In this document: in pieces, positions 24,063 to 32,131 of the stretch
Numbering within the stretch: position 1 is the first letter of the stretch
Layout of the letters: each line of letters opens with the position of its first letter
Source: a bacterium
GTDB lineage: Bacteria; Elusimicrobiota; Elusimicrobia; Elusimicrobiales; UBA9959
Direction of reading: 5' to 3'
DNA: 64,000 bases
Assembly: GCA_021786295.1 (NCBI GenBank)
Contig: JAJYNO010000026.1
Coordinates: forward strand, 1-64,000
Made by a program: the position numbers and the translations under genes
Notes under the pieces: generated by a model
Database searches by the model: none
What the model was told of the DNA's origin: nothing
The model's input: the letters and a program-made list of their open reading frames with translations, nothing else

Positions 24063-24105
24063 TTTGGCGCCGCCCGCCCCGCCTCAACGCGCGGCACGCG
24101 GTTTG

Positions 24106-25272
24106 TCAGTATATCCAGAAGAAATCGGAGTCTTTCTTCGGAGCCTGCTTGGGCGCCGAGCCGGAGGAGGTCCCGCCCTGCCGGGCTTTCGGTTCCGGAG
24201 CCAGCCAGACCCGCTCCTTCTTCTTTTTTACTTCCGCCGTGTGCCAGCCCGCGAACTGGTAGGAGAAGGCCATCTGCGAGGTGTTGAAGACCTGCCCCGA
24301 GACCAGCATGCCGAAGTCCAGGGAGAAATTCTGGTAATTTATGCCCATGCCGAAAGCCATGCCCTTGTTGTCGTCCAGGCCCTTGTACCCCAGGCGCAGG
24401 GCGAAGATATCCTGGAAGCGGTACTCGATCCCGGCCCGCAGGCTCTTGAGCTTTTCCTGCAGATAAAGGTCGCCGTCCACAGTGAACAGCAGCGACTGCG
24501 ACATCACGGTAGGAGGCTGGAACGCAGCGCCGACCCGGAGTATGGACGGAAGCGGCGTGCTCTGCTGGTAGTACTTGAGGCCGGAGCCGAGGTTGGCCGC
24601 GGAGACGCCGAAGGAAACGCCCGAATTAAGGTCGCGCACCAGCCAGCCCGCGTCCATGGCCAGAGCCGAGGCGGAATAGGTGTCAAGCAGTTTGGAGTTC
24701 ACGTACTTGGCCGAAAAGCCGAGATACTGCTCTATATTGGCCTTGTAGCCTTCCAGGTCCGTCTCGCCCGCGTAGACCTTCTCGGCGTAGCTCAGAGTAA
24801 GCACCTTGGTGGTCTCGGCGTTCATGCTGATAGCCGGGACCGTGCCGTCGGGCTGTATGGGCCGGTAGACGAAATCGCCGCTGTTGGTGAACAGCGCGGA
24901 TATCCCGACTCCGGGCTTGTCGTAACCGGCCACTCCCTGCACCGGCAGCGGCATGGCGAAAGCGAAATAGTTCAGTCTGGAGTCGTCGAAGCCGGAGTAG
25001 TACATGGCCGAGGCCTGTGGCAGATAGAGCTGCCCCAGGCCGGCGGGATTGTAGTTCATGGCGTAGACGTCGTCCGCGACGGCGGCGAAGCTCCCGGCCA
25101 TGCCCGCCGCGCGCGGGCTGATGTCGGACTTAAGGATCTGCACGCCGGCCGAGCCGGGCCCCCCCGCGCGGGCCGGAACGGCGGAGAAAAGCAGGCCGGC
25201 AGCGGCAAGAAGCGCCGCCAGGCGGAAGACCCGCCCGCAAGCCCCGGTTGACGCCGTTATAGCAGAGTTCAT
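24106..25272 (-). CDS. PorV/PorQ (UPF0164)-family outer-membrane protein
   Basis: 388 residues with an N-terminal signal sequence (about 1-36, ending AVPARA). The first mature segment has the family signature SPRAAGMAGSFAAVADDVYAMNYNPAGLGQL, followed by alternating strands of a FadL-like beta-barrel. The tail has a basic KKKKERVWLAPEPK stretch. PorV in Bacteroidota is the shuttle subunit of type IX secretion that carries substrates to the attachment complex; this wider family occurs in other phyla too. It begins 17 bases after a secreted peptidase that ends in a sorting-type domain. Whether it does PorV work here is inference. Confidence 0.78.
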   Translation of the reverse strand: MNSAITASTGACGRVFRLAALLAAAGLLFSAVPARAGGPGSAGVQILKSDISPRAAGMAGSFAAVADDVYAMNYNPAGLGQLYLPQASAMYYSGFDDSRLNYFAFAMPLPVQGVAGYDKPGVGISALFTNSGDFVYRPIQPDGTVPAISMNAETTKVLTLSYAEKVYAGETDLEGYKANIEQYLGFSAKYVNSKLLDTYSASALAMDAGWLVRDLNSGVSFGVSAANLGSGLKYYQQSTPLPSILRVGAAFQPPTVMSQSLLFTVDGDLYLQEKLKSLRAGIEYRFQDIFALRLGYKGLDDNKGMAFGMGINYQNFSLDFGMLVSGQVFNTSQMAFSYQFAGWHTAEVKKKKERVWLAPEPKARQGGTSSGSAPKQAPKKDSDFFWIY

Positions 25273-25289
25273 AAATCTGGCCGCCGTCC

Positions 25290-28200
25290 CTAGCGGATGA
25301 CCGCGATCTTCACCACCTTGTCCAGGCCGGCGCCCTTGCCCTTCACGAAATAGATGCCGCTGACGACCTCGGAGCCGTCGGAGTTGGTCCCGTCCCAGTC
25401 CACGGAGCCCCTGCCCGCTGGCACGCCGCCGTCCAGCAGGGTCTTGACCAGCGCGCCGGCCTGCGTGTAGACCTTTATCGAGAGATCGCCCGGAGAGAGG
25501 ACGTTGTACTGCACGATGGCGTGTCCGCCGTCCTTTATAATGTTGTTGAACGCGGTGAGGTCGGTCCTGTCGGCCGTAAGATTGATGGCGTTCGAGACGC
25601 CGAGGGAGACCACGTGCCCGAGGTGGTCCCGCCCGAAGATCTCCAGGTATACCGTGCCGACCCCTGGGTAGCGGGCGGCGAAGCCAGGCTGCAGGCGCAC
25701 GCGGCCCGAGATCTGGGGACGGCCCAGAGGGTCCGTATTGGAGACCGACTGGTCCGGGCCTTCCGAAAGGGTCAGATATGACCCGCTGAGGTCGGTCCTG
25801 GCCAGATCGACCGGCACGTAGTCGTGGTCCCGCAGCTGGGCGTACTGGAAAACCGTCTCCGCCCCGGTCAGCGTGGAGGAAGAGACCGCGCCCAGAGCGG
25901 AGAAATTGGAGTAGGGCACGCTGAACGAGATCTCGTCCCTGTCGTATAGCGCGGCGTAGATGCCGGCCGTGGCCGTCCCCTGAACGTTGCGGCTCAGCGT
26001 CAGGGTGTAAGGCAGGGGAGAATTGGCCTCCGAATTGCCGTAGTACTGGTTAGGCGAGGCGGAGACCACCAGGTAGTAGCGCCCCCCGCCGTAAGGCACC
26101 GTGTAGTTCAGCGTGACGGAATTGTCCAGCGTGTAGCACTGGCCGGTGGGGTCGCAGGCGTTGCCGCCGGTGCCGTAGATGTCCGGGTTGGCCTCGGTGA
26201 CGTAGTTGCGGTCGGCGTCGAACAGGAACAGCGAATAGGCGTAGTAGATCCCGTTGTCGCCGCTCATCGGCAGGGTGAGAGCGGCGGTGAACTGGCCTGC
26301 CGCCAGCGGCAGCGAGTAATAGTCCACGTCGCCGAGCGGGTAGATGGTGGCGGAGATCACGGTGAAGGTGCTGGCGTCCGTGGCGCATTCCGGGCCGTTG
26401 TTATTTGGGCACAGCGGCGAGGAAGGAGAGGTCTCGAACGAATCCACCCCGGCGCTGCTGCCGATGTTGTGGTCGGCGAAGGCCGCCTGGATGGCGTCCT
26501 GCACGGTGGAGTCGCACTGGCCAGGCCACATCGTGTTGAACTGCGTGCAGGCGTCCTGCATCGCGTCCTCGAAGTTGGCGAAATCGTCCGGGAAGTAGAA
26601 AAGCGCCGCGAAGGCCAGGATCTCCGCCTTGGTCTTGCCGGCGAAAGTGCCGGCGGAGAATTTGCCCTGGTAGCGCGTCCCGTTGGGGTTGGCCAGCTCG
26701 TAAAGGGTCTGGGAAAGGAAGAGGCTGTCGTCGTGGACCTCGCCGGCCCAGCAGGTGCTGGTGCCGCCGGAACCGTCGGTAGTGCAGGCGGGCGGAACGG
26801 AGGAGCTGAACCTGCGGAAGTACGTGGGCTTGCCGCTGCCGGAAATGTCGCGGGCCGAGCCCTCTCCGGCGCCGACGAAGCTGCCCAGCGTGATCTGGTT
26901 CGGATAGGAGGTGCCGTCATAGCCCTCGTCCCAGAAAGAGGAGAGAGAGAAGAAGTCCGCCATCGCCTCGCTGATGGCTCCGAACTCCCCGAAATTGACT
27001 ATCGGATAGATATGGTCCACCACCAGGTGCGTGTACTCGTGGCGCACGATGGTGCCGTCCAGCGCGAAAGAGCGGAACTGGCCCGTATTGTCCTTCACGC
27101 CGTCGCCCAGCAGGATCTGCTTCTTCTGCAGGTCGTAGAAGGCGTTCAACATGCCGCTGCAGTTGCTGACGCCGGAAGTGTAGCAGGAATAGAGCGCGTC
27201 CGGGTCGCCGGTAGCGTGCACCATCACCGGGACCTGCCCGGAGATGTCCGCCGGCGGGGTGTTCGGGTCCGAGGGGTCTATATCTATGCCCTCGAAAAAG
27301 CGGTGCACGGCGTTCAGATGGTAGAAAGCGTTGATCTCGGAAAGGCCCTCGAGGGGACCTAGACTGTTGTCCATGTAGACCGTGGCGGCGGCGGTGGACC
27401 AGACCACGGAGCCGGTGGCGTTGCTGGTGGCGCCGGTGCTGACGGTCAGCACCATGTAGCTGGAATAATCTATCGTGAAGCCGTCGCTGGTCCCGGAGGC
27501 GTCCGCGTCCAGCGTTACCGTATAGGAGGGGTTCTCCACGGCCGCCCCGAAGAACGGGGTGCTGCGCGAGCCCAGATAGGAACCGTAGACCGTGGAGCCG
27601 CTCTTCACCTGCACGGTGTCCTCGTCGTTGACGGAGCCGTAGCCGTCCATGGAGCCGGCGCTGAAGGAGGCGAAGTGCGGCATCACCTTGGCGAAGGCGC
27701 CCCCAGGATAGGACGGCAGCCAGTCGGAGGTGTTTATCGAGACCGGATAGGAATAGGAGGTGTTGTCGGAGTAGGGATGCGGCGTGGAGACCGGCGTAGT
27801 CTTGGTCAGCCACCTCCCCCCGCCGTTGTCGAAGGAGGCGCTGGCCCCCAGGAAGTTGGTGACCGAGAAGTACGGGCCCTGCAGAGAGGAGAAGACCTTT
27901 CCCTGCTGCTGGGTGCAGTAATCCCCGTAGGCGTTAGTCACGACCGGATAGGTCGAGCCGGCCACCCAGACGTGCTGGTCCGGCAGCGAGGCAGGCGCGG
28001 GCTGCCTCCAGATCTCGCTCAGGTTGTCGGGCATGTCATAGGTCGGCAGAGGCGAAATGGCGTAGACCGTCCCGGAGGAAGTGCCGTAGGTCTGATAGGA
28101 GACGCCGTTGCAGAAGTTCTGGAGCTGATCGTACCTGAAGAGCACCGAGCCGTCAGAGGCGTCCACATAATAGACCCACAGCCCGTTGCCCCTGCCGGTC

Positions 28201-28838
28201 ACCTTCCAGGCCAGCTTCAGGACGCCGTCGGCCTCGTCGGGATAGATCACCAGCTCCGTGCCGGAAAGGACCAGGGAGCGGCCCGCGGCGGCGTCGGCGG
28301 CGGCGACGGCCGCCTGCGCCGTTATGGCCGGCGTGGTGTTGAGCGCAAGGTCGGGCTCGTACCTGCCCTGGTAGCCGGCGATGCGGCCGTCCTTCAGCAC
28401 GTGCACCCTGGCGTAGGAGAACTCGACCGGGATGCCGTCCTTGTACTGGCGGTATTCCAGGTGGGTCACGCCCATGAATTCCTTTTTAAGGACCAGGCGC
28501 AGCGTGGAAGGGTCCACGTTAAGGAGCCCCTTATTATCGGTAAAGAAGGCCATCGCCGACTGCTCCGGGGTGCCGGGGTAGCTGATGGTGCGCCCGCCGG
28601 TTATCGCCGCCGGCAGGGCGGTGCGCGGGTTGTAGCGTATCTTCCAGCCCCTGCCGCCCTGTTTAGCCACGAAATCCCGGAAAGCCGCGCGCGCGGCCAG
28701 CGAGGGCGACCTGCGGACGGCGAAAAGCGAATCCGAAAGAGGGGACGGGCGGCGTCCGGAGGGGGCCGCCCAGACCGCGGCCGCGCCGGCCAGAAGCAGG
28801 ACCGTGAAAGCGAGAAGCGAGGTCTTTCTGTTCGGCAT
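25290..28838 (-). CDS. Large secreted M4/M36-type zinc metallopeptidase with C-terminal FlgD-like sorting domain
   Basis: 1182 residues. Signal peptide (about 1-25); FTP propeptide about 75-150 (TISYPGTPEQSAMAFFTDNKG); PepSY-like part about 165-240. The catalytic gluzincin domain has H600-E-Y-T-H604 and the third ligand in GAISEAMADFF (E624). Next comes a pre-peptidase C-terminal-like beta domain (about 810-960). The end is a FlgD/T9SS-type domain (VQYNVLSPGDLSIKVYTQAG, SGIYFVKGKG) that closes with KIAVIR. It would be made as an inactive precursor and secreted. It starts one base after the HEAT gene and is followed by a PorV/PorQ-like gene. Chitin, collagen or general protein substrates cannot be told apart. 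Confidence 0.85.
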   Translation of the reverse strand: MPNRKTSLLAFTVLLLAGAAAVWAAPSGRRPSPLSDSLFAVRRSPSLAARAAFRDFVAKQGGRGWKIRYNPRTALPAAITGGRTISYPGTPEQSAMAFFTDNKGLLNVDPSTLRLVLKKEFMGVTHLEYRQYKDGIPVEFSYARVHVLKDGRIAGYQGRYEPDLALNTTPAITAQAAVAAADAAAGRSLVLSGTELVIYPDEADGVLKLAWKVTGRGNGLWVYYVDASDGSVLFRYDQLQNFCNGVSYQTYGTSSGTVYAISPLPTYDMPDNLSEIWRQPAPASLPDQHVWVAGSTYPVVTNAYGDYCTQQQGKVFSSLQGPYFSVTNFLGASASFDNGGGRWLTKTTPVSTPHPYSDNTSYSYPVSINTSDWLPSYPGGAFAKVMPHFASFSAGSMDGYGSVNDEDTVQVKSGSTVYGSYLGSRSTPFFGAAVENPSYTVTLDADASGTSDGFTIDYSSYMVLTVSTGATSNATGSVVWSTAAATVYMDNSLGPLEGLSEINAFYHLNAVHRFFEGIDIDPSDPNTPPADISGQVPVMVHATGDPDALYSCYTSGVSNCSGMLNAFYDLQKKQILLGDGVKDNTGQFRSFALDGTIVRHEYTHLVVDHIYPIVNFGEFGAISEAMADFFSLSSFWDEGYDGTSYPNQITLGSFVGAGEGSARDISGSGKPTYFRRFSSSVPPACTTDGSGGTSTCWAGEVHDDSLFLSQTLYELANPNGTRYQGKFSAGTFAGKTKAEILAFAALFYFPDDFANFEDAMQDACTQFNTMWPGQCDSTVQDAIQAAFADHNIGSSAGVDSFETSPSSPLCPNNNGPECATDASTFTVISATIYPLGDVDYYSLPLAAGQFTAALTLPMSGDNGIYYAYSLFLFDADRNYVTEANPDIYGTGGNACDPTGQCYTLDNSVTLNYTVPYGGGRYYLVVSASPNQYYGNSEANSPLPYTLTLSRNVQGTATAGIYAALYDRDEISFSVPYSNFSALGAVSSSTLTGAETVFQYAQLRDHDYVPVDLARTDLSGSYLTLSEGPDQSVSNTDPLGRPQISGRVRLQPGFAARYPGVGTVYLEIFGRDHLGHVVSLGVSNAINLTADRTDLTAFNNIIKDGGHAIVQYNVLSPGDLSIKVYTQAGALVKTLLDGGVPAGRGSVDWDGTNSDGSEVVSGIYFVKGKGAGLDKVVKIAVIR

Positions 28839-28839
28839 A

Positions 28840-29934
28840 TCAGCTCCGTCCGGCGAGGCGCAGCACGCGCAGAGCCGCCGCCAGCCTGACCCTGGTGTCG
28901 GGATCGTCCAGCCCCTGGGCGAAGACAGGCAGAGCCTCGTCCTTCGGGAAGGAGGCCGCCACCTCCAGCGCCGTAAGCCTTGTGTCGGGACTGGCGGCGG
29001 TCATGGCGTCGCGCACCACGGAGACGTCCGGCTGCGCGCCGCAGAGCATCAGGGATTTCTGCGCCGCTATGCGGACCCTTATATCTTTGCTGTCCTGGGA
29101 GATCTGGAAGAGCTTGGTCTTGACCTTGGCGTCCTGTATGCCGCCCAGCGCCGCTATGGCCTTGTAGCGGATGGTCGGGTTGTCGTCGTCCGTCAGCTTC
29201 AGCAGGACGTCCTCCGCGTCCCTTTTGGCCGGCGAGCAGGCCAGCGCGTCGAGGGCGGCCATGCGCACCCTTACCGAGTCGTCCCCGGCCGCCAGCTTGG
29301 CCAGCGGGCCGGCGCCAGCGGGATGGCAGATCCTGGAAAGCACCGTGGCCGCCTCGAAGCGCACGGCCTCGTCCTGGTCGGAGAGGGCGCTTATGAAGGT
29401 GGCAAGCTCGTCGTCGTGCCCGAGCCGGGCCAGTTCGCGGGCGGCGGTGTCGCGGATCGGGCCGTAGGCGTCGTTCTTCAGCTTGTAAAGCAGGTCCGCC
29501 CCTTTCTCCCCCCGCATCCAGGCGTAGGCCTCTATGGCCTTTTCCCGTATGCTGTTCTGCGAGATTATCCTGAGCTGGACCAGGGGGTCGTTGGTGACCG
29601 GGATCGGCCCCTGGGCCGGTACGTCGTCGATGATGGCGCGTATCGTCTTCATGCCGGCCGGGCTGCCCAGTTCCCACAGCGCGCGGGCGGCCGCGATGCG
29701 CACGTACTTATCCTTATCGTTCAGCATGTCGCGCAGCATTCCTTCCGCGGCCTTGTTGCCGGCCTCGCCAAGGACGCGCACGGCCTGCTCCCGCACGTCG
29801 GAATCGGCGCTTTTCAGGTCCGCTACCACGATCTTAAGCGCTTTGGGCCCGAGCTCCTTCTCGGACGCGGGCTGGGCGGCCAGCCCGGGACGGGCTGAAA
29901 AAGCGAGCAGCAGAGGCAGCAGTAAGGCGGCCAT
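28840..29934 (-). CDS. Exported HEAT-repeat protein
   Basis: 364 residues from the ATG at 29934. It starts with a signal peptide (MAALLLPLLLAFSARPGLAA), followed by about nine HEAT/PBS-lyase-type repeats of 30-35 residues (DSDVREQAVRVLGEAGNKAA, DKYVRIAAARALWELG, DDSVRVRMAALDALACS and so on). Such solenoids bind proteins; here it should act in the periplasm or at the outer membrane. A longer frame to 29967 adds 11 residues and would break the signal peptide, and the TATAAT sits inside that extension, so I reject it. It is first in a five-gene operon with the secreted peptidase. Confidence 0.8.
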   Translation of the reverse strand: MAALLLPLLLAFSARPGLAAQPASEKELGPKALKIVVADLKSADSDVREQAVRVLGEAGNKAAEGMLRDMLNDKDKYVRIAAARALWELGSPAGMKTIRAIIDDVPAQGPIPVTNDPLVQLRIISQNSIREKAIEAYAWMRGEKGADLLYKLKNDAYGPIRDTAARELARLGHDDELATFISALSDQDEAVRFEAATVLSRICHPAGAGPLAKLAAGDDSVRVRMAALDALACSPAKRDAEDVLLKLTDDDNPTIRYKAIAALGGIQDAKVKTKLFQISQDSKDIRVRIAAQKSLMLCGAQPDVSVVRDAMTAASPDTRLTALEVAASFPKDEALPVFAQGLDDPDTRVRLAAALRVLRLAGRS

Positions 29935-29946
29935 GTTTGAATTATA
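29935..29946 (-). promoter_or_regulatory. -10 box six bases before the HEAT gene start (leaderless)
   Basis: Minus strand TATAAT (29941-29946), then TCAAAC, then the ATG at 29932-29934. The spacing is identical to that before nfnB. No Shine-Dalgarno is possible in six bases, so translation should start on a leaderless mRNA. Confidence 0.55.
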
Positions 29947-30015
29947 GGTTCTTGCCCTTTGCGTCATGATTGACTTTTGATTACAAAAAAATTACAGCCG
30001 GTACCGGCAAAATCG

Positions 30016-30089
30016 TGCCCCCTGCAGGACTCGAACCTGCAACCCACTGCTCCGAAGGCAGTTGCTCTATCCAGTTGAGCCAAGGGGGC
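30016..30089 (-). tRNA. tRNA-Arg (anticodon TCG)
   Basis: A complete 74-base cloverleaf on the minus strand. Acceptor GCCCCCT/AGGGGGC, D stem GCTC/GAGC, anticodon stem ACTGC/GCAGT with loop CTTCGGA (anticodon TCG, reading CGA), T stem GCAGG/CCTGC with loop TTCGAGT. The discriminator is A and CCA is not encoded. Anticodon TCG with G37 fits arginine. Confidence 0.93.
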
Positions 30090-30097
30090 CTCTGTCT

Positions 30098-30124
30098 CCC
30101 GGCCCAGCGAGGTGCTGGGCCGGG
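30098..30124. other. Perfect 11-bp stem between tRNA-Arg and yebC
   Basis: CCCGGCCCAGC/GCTGGGCCGGG (30098-30108 with 30114-30124, loop GAGGT), nine bases upstream of the tRNA 5' end on the tRNA strand. On the plus strand it is followed by TGTTT. No gene ends here in either direction except the divergent pair, so its purpose is unclear: a tRNA precursor leader, a terminator for antisense transcription, or a palindromic insert. Confidence 0.6.
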
Positions 30125-30146
30125 TGTTTCACTAACGGGAACCCCA

Positions 30147-30175
30147 TTGTGAAACCAACCGCATTATTATAGAAT
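30147..30175 (+). promoter_or_regulatory. Promoter of the yebC-ruvCAB operon
   Basis: TTGTGA (30147-30152), 17-base spacer, TAGAAT (30170-30175). The leader is about 65 bases and ends with AAGGAG before the yebC ATG at 30249. No LexA box (CTG-N10-CAG type) was recognised nearby. Confidence 0.55.
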
Positions 30176-30248
30176 TATTCTGCGGCGCCATGAAAGCGGC
30201 CCGTTTTAAGCGCGGACAATCACAATCCCTGATATTAAGGAGTTCACC

Positions 30249-31001
30249 ATGGGCGGACATTCTCACTGGGCGGGCATCAAGCACAAGAAGGCGATCACGG
30301 ACGCCAAAAGGGGCAAGGTCTGGACAAAGATCATCAAGGAGATCTCCATCGCCGCACGGATAGGCGGCGGCAAGGTCGAGGACAACCCCCGCCTGCGCAA
30401 GGCCGTAGAGGACGCCAAGGCCGCCAACATGCCGCTCGACAACGTCAAGCGCGCCATCAACCGCGGCACCGGCCAGGAGCCCGGCGTCACCTACGAGGAG
30501 ATCACCTACGAGGGCTACGGCCCCGGCGGCATAGCCGTCATCATCAACGTCACGACCGACAGCAAGAACCGCGCCGCCAGCGAGATCCGCAAGATCCTCG
30601 ACAACCACGGCGGGAACATGGGCTCGGCCGGCAGCGTGGCCTGGATGTTCGAGCAGAAGGGCTACATCTCCGTCAAGAAGTCCGACGCCAACGAGGACGA
30701 ACTGATGAACCTGGCGCTGGAGATAGGGGCCGAGGACTTCCGCTCGCCCGCGGGAGAGGAATACGAGATCATCATCTCCCCCCAGGATTTTGAAGCCGTA
30801 AAGGCGAAGCTGGAGGAAAAGAAGGTCCCGCTCGCCACCGCCGAAGTCACGATGCTGCCCAAGAACGAGGTCAACATCGGCGAGGACAAAGCGCGGCAGG
30901 TGCTTGACCTGATGGAGGAACTGGAGGACCACGACGACGTCAACCAGGTCTACTCCAACTTCAATATTCCGGACGAGATAATCGCCAAACTGGAGAAGTG
31001 A
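30249..31001 (+). CDS. yebC: YebC/PmpR-family regulator or translation factor
   Basis: 250 residues, starting with the invariant MGGHSHWAGIKHKKAITDAKRGK. The family hallmark GRGTG-type loop is present (NRGTGQEPGVTYEEITYEGYGPGG) and all three domains are complete. Members are described as transcriptional regulators of the PmpR type and, more recently, as ribosome-associated factors easing proline stalls. It is first in a yebC-ruvC-ruvA-ruvB order, a widespread arrangement. AAGGAG precedes the ATG. Confidence 0.93.
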   Translation: MGGHSHWAGIKHKKAITDAKRGKVWTKIIKEISIAARIGGGKVEDNPRLRKAVEDAKAANMPLDNVKRAINRGTGQEPGVTYEEITYEGYGPGGIAVIINVTTDSKNRAASEIRKILDNHGGNMGSAGSVAWMFEQKGYISVKKSDANEDELMNLALEIGAEDFRSPAGEEYEIIISPQDFEAVKAKLEEKKVPLATAEVTMLPKNEVNIGEDKARQVLDLMEELEDHDDVNQVYSNFNIPDEIIAKLEK

Positions 31002-31011
31002 TCCCTCCCAG

Positions 31012-31527
31012 ATGAGGATCCTAGGCATAGACCCGGGGCTGGACAGGACCGGCTGGGCCGTCCTTGACAAGGACGGGACGGCGCCGCCCGTTCTTGCCGC
31101 CGCGGGGCTCGTCCACACCCCCAAGAACACCCTTCTCGAGCGCCGCCTGGTGGCCATTTACGACGCCTTCGCCTCGCTGATAGGCGAGCACCGCCCGTCC
31201 GAGGCGGCCATAGAGGAGGTATTCTTCTCCAAGCGCGCCGACACCCAGGCCAACACCACGCACGCGCGCGGCGTGATCCTGCTGGCCTGCGCCAAGGCCG
31301 GCCTCCCGATCTCGGCGTACAACCCTAAGACCATTAAGAAGACGGTATCCGGCAGCGGCACAGCGGAGAAGCGCCAGATGCAGCGCGTCGTGCAGATAAC
31401 GCTGAACCTGCCCTCGGCCCCGGAACCGGACGACGTGGCGGACGCGATGGCCGCGGCCCTCTGCCACCTGCGGCTCGCCCCGTTCGCCAGGACGCTGGCC
31501 GCGGCCAGGGGAGGTTCGAGGTGCTAG
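31012..31527 (+). CDS. ruvC: Holliday junction resolvase RuvC
   Basis: 171 residues. Active-site acidic residues are visible: RILGIDPGLDRTGWAVLD (first Asp), AIEEVFFSKRADT (Glu), and the late pair in EPDDVADAMAAALCHL. It cuts Holliday junctions made during recombination repair, together with RuvAB. The ATG lies ten bases after yebC, and its end overlaps ruvA by seven bases. Confidence 0.93.
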   Translation: MRILGIDPGLDRTGWAVLDKDGTAPPVLAAAGLVHTPKNTLLERRLVAIYDAFASLIGEHRPSEAAIEEVFFSKRADTQANTTHARGVILLACAKAGLPISAYNPKTIKKTVSGSGTAEKRQMQRVVQITLNLPSAPEPDDVADAMAAALCHLRLAPFARTLAAARGGSRC

Positions 31528-32129
31528 CCTACCTGCGCGGCCGCGTGGTAACCCGCGGCGAGGAGAGCGCCGTGATAGAGGTCAACGGCCTCGGCTACGA
31601 GGTTTTCTTCTGCCCCCCCTCGCTGGAGGCCCTGGGACCGGAAGGGGCCACGGTGGAGATTTTTCTCGCCGAATCCATCAGCATGTACGGCGGCACAGCC
31701 CTCTACGGCTTCCGCACGCGGGAAGAGAAGCAGCTCTTCGACCTGCTGCGCGACGCGGTCCCCAACACCGGCGCCAAGAAGGCCATGGACTACCTCGGCA
31801 AGGCGGTCAAGTCGATGCCGGATTTCGCGGCGGCAGTAGCCGCCAGGGACCCTAAGCGGCTTACCGCCATCTTCGGCTTCACCGCAAAAACCGCGGACAA
31901 ACTGATCACGGCCTTAAAGGACAAGTTCAAGGACGCGCTGCCGGCATACCAGGGCGCGGCGACCGCCTCCTCCGGAGCCTACGCGCAGGCCATGAGCGCC
32001 CTCACCGCGCTCGGCTTCCGCCCCGGAGAGGCGCGCGCGGCTCTGGAGGAGGCCTCGGCGGAGGCGGGCCGCGACGCCTCCGCCGAGGCCGTCATAAGGC
32101 TGGCCCTCAGGCGCCTTTCCCCCAAGTGA
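31521..32129 (+). CDS. ruvA: Holliday junction branch migration protein RuvA, degenerate HhH motifs
   Basis: 202 residues, the normal length. Domain I is clear (MLAYLRGRVVTRGEESAVIEVNGLGYEVFF) and domain III is present at the C-terminus (ALTALGFRPGEARAALEE). The two helix-hairpin-helix motifs of domain II are unusual: AVPNTGAKKAM stands for the usual NGVGPKLA, and IFGFTAKTADKLI for PGVGKKTAERLI, so both GxG turns are altered. GTG start at 31521, inside ruvC. Position between ruvC and ruvB leaves little doubt about identity. Confidence 0.88.
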   Translation: MLAYLRGRVVTRGEESAVIEVNGLGYEVFFCPPSLEALGPEGATVEIFLAESISMYGGTALYGFRTREEKQLFDLLRDAVPNTGAKKAMDYLGKAVKSMPDFAAAVAARDPKRLTAIFGFTAKTADKLITALKDKFKDALPAYQGAATASSGAYAQAMSALTALGFRPGEARAALEEASAEAGRDASAEAVIRLALRRLSPK

Positions 32130-32131
32130 CC

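Noticed and set aside
29970-30152. 60-residue frame containing PPAGLEPATH
   Set aside because: This is the well-known false protein produced by reading antisense through a tRNA; tRNA-Arg lies here.
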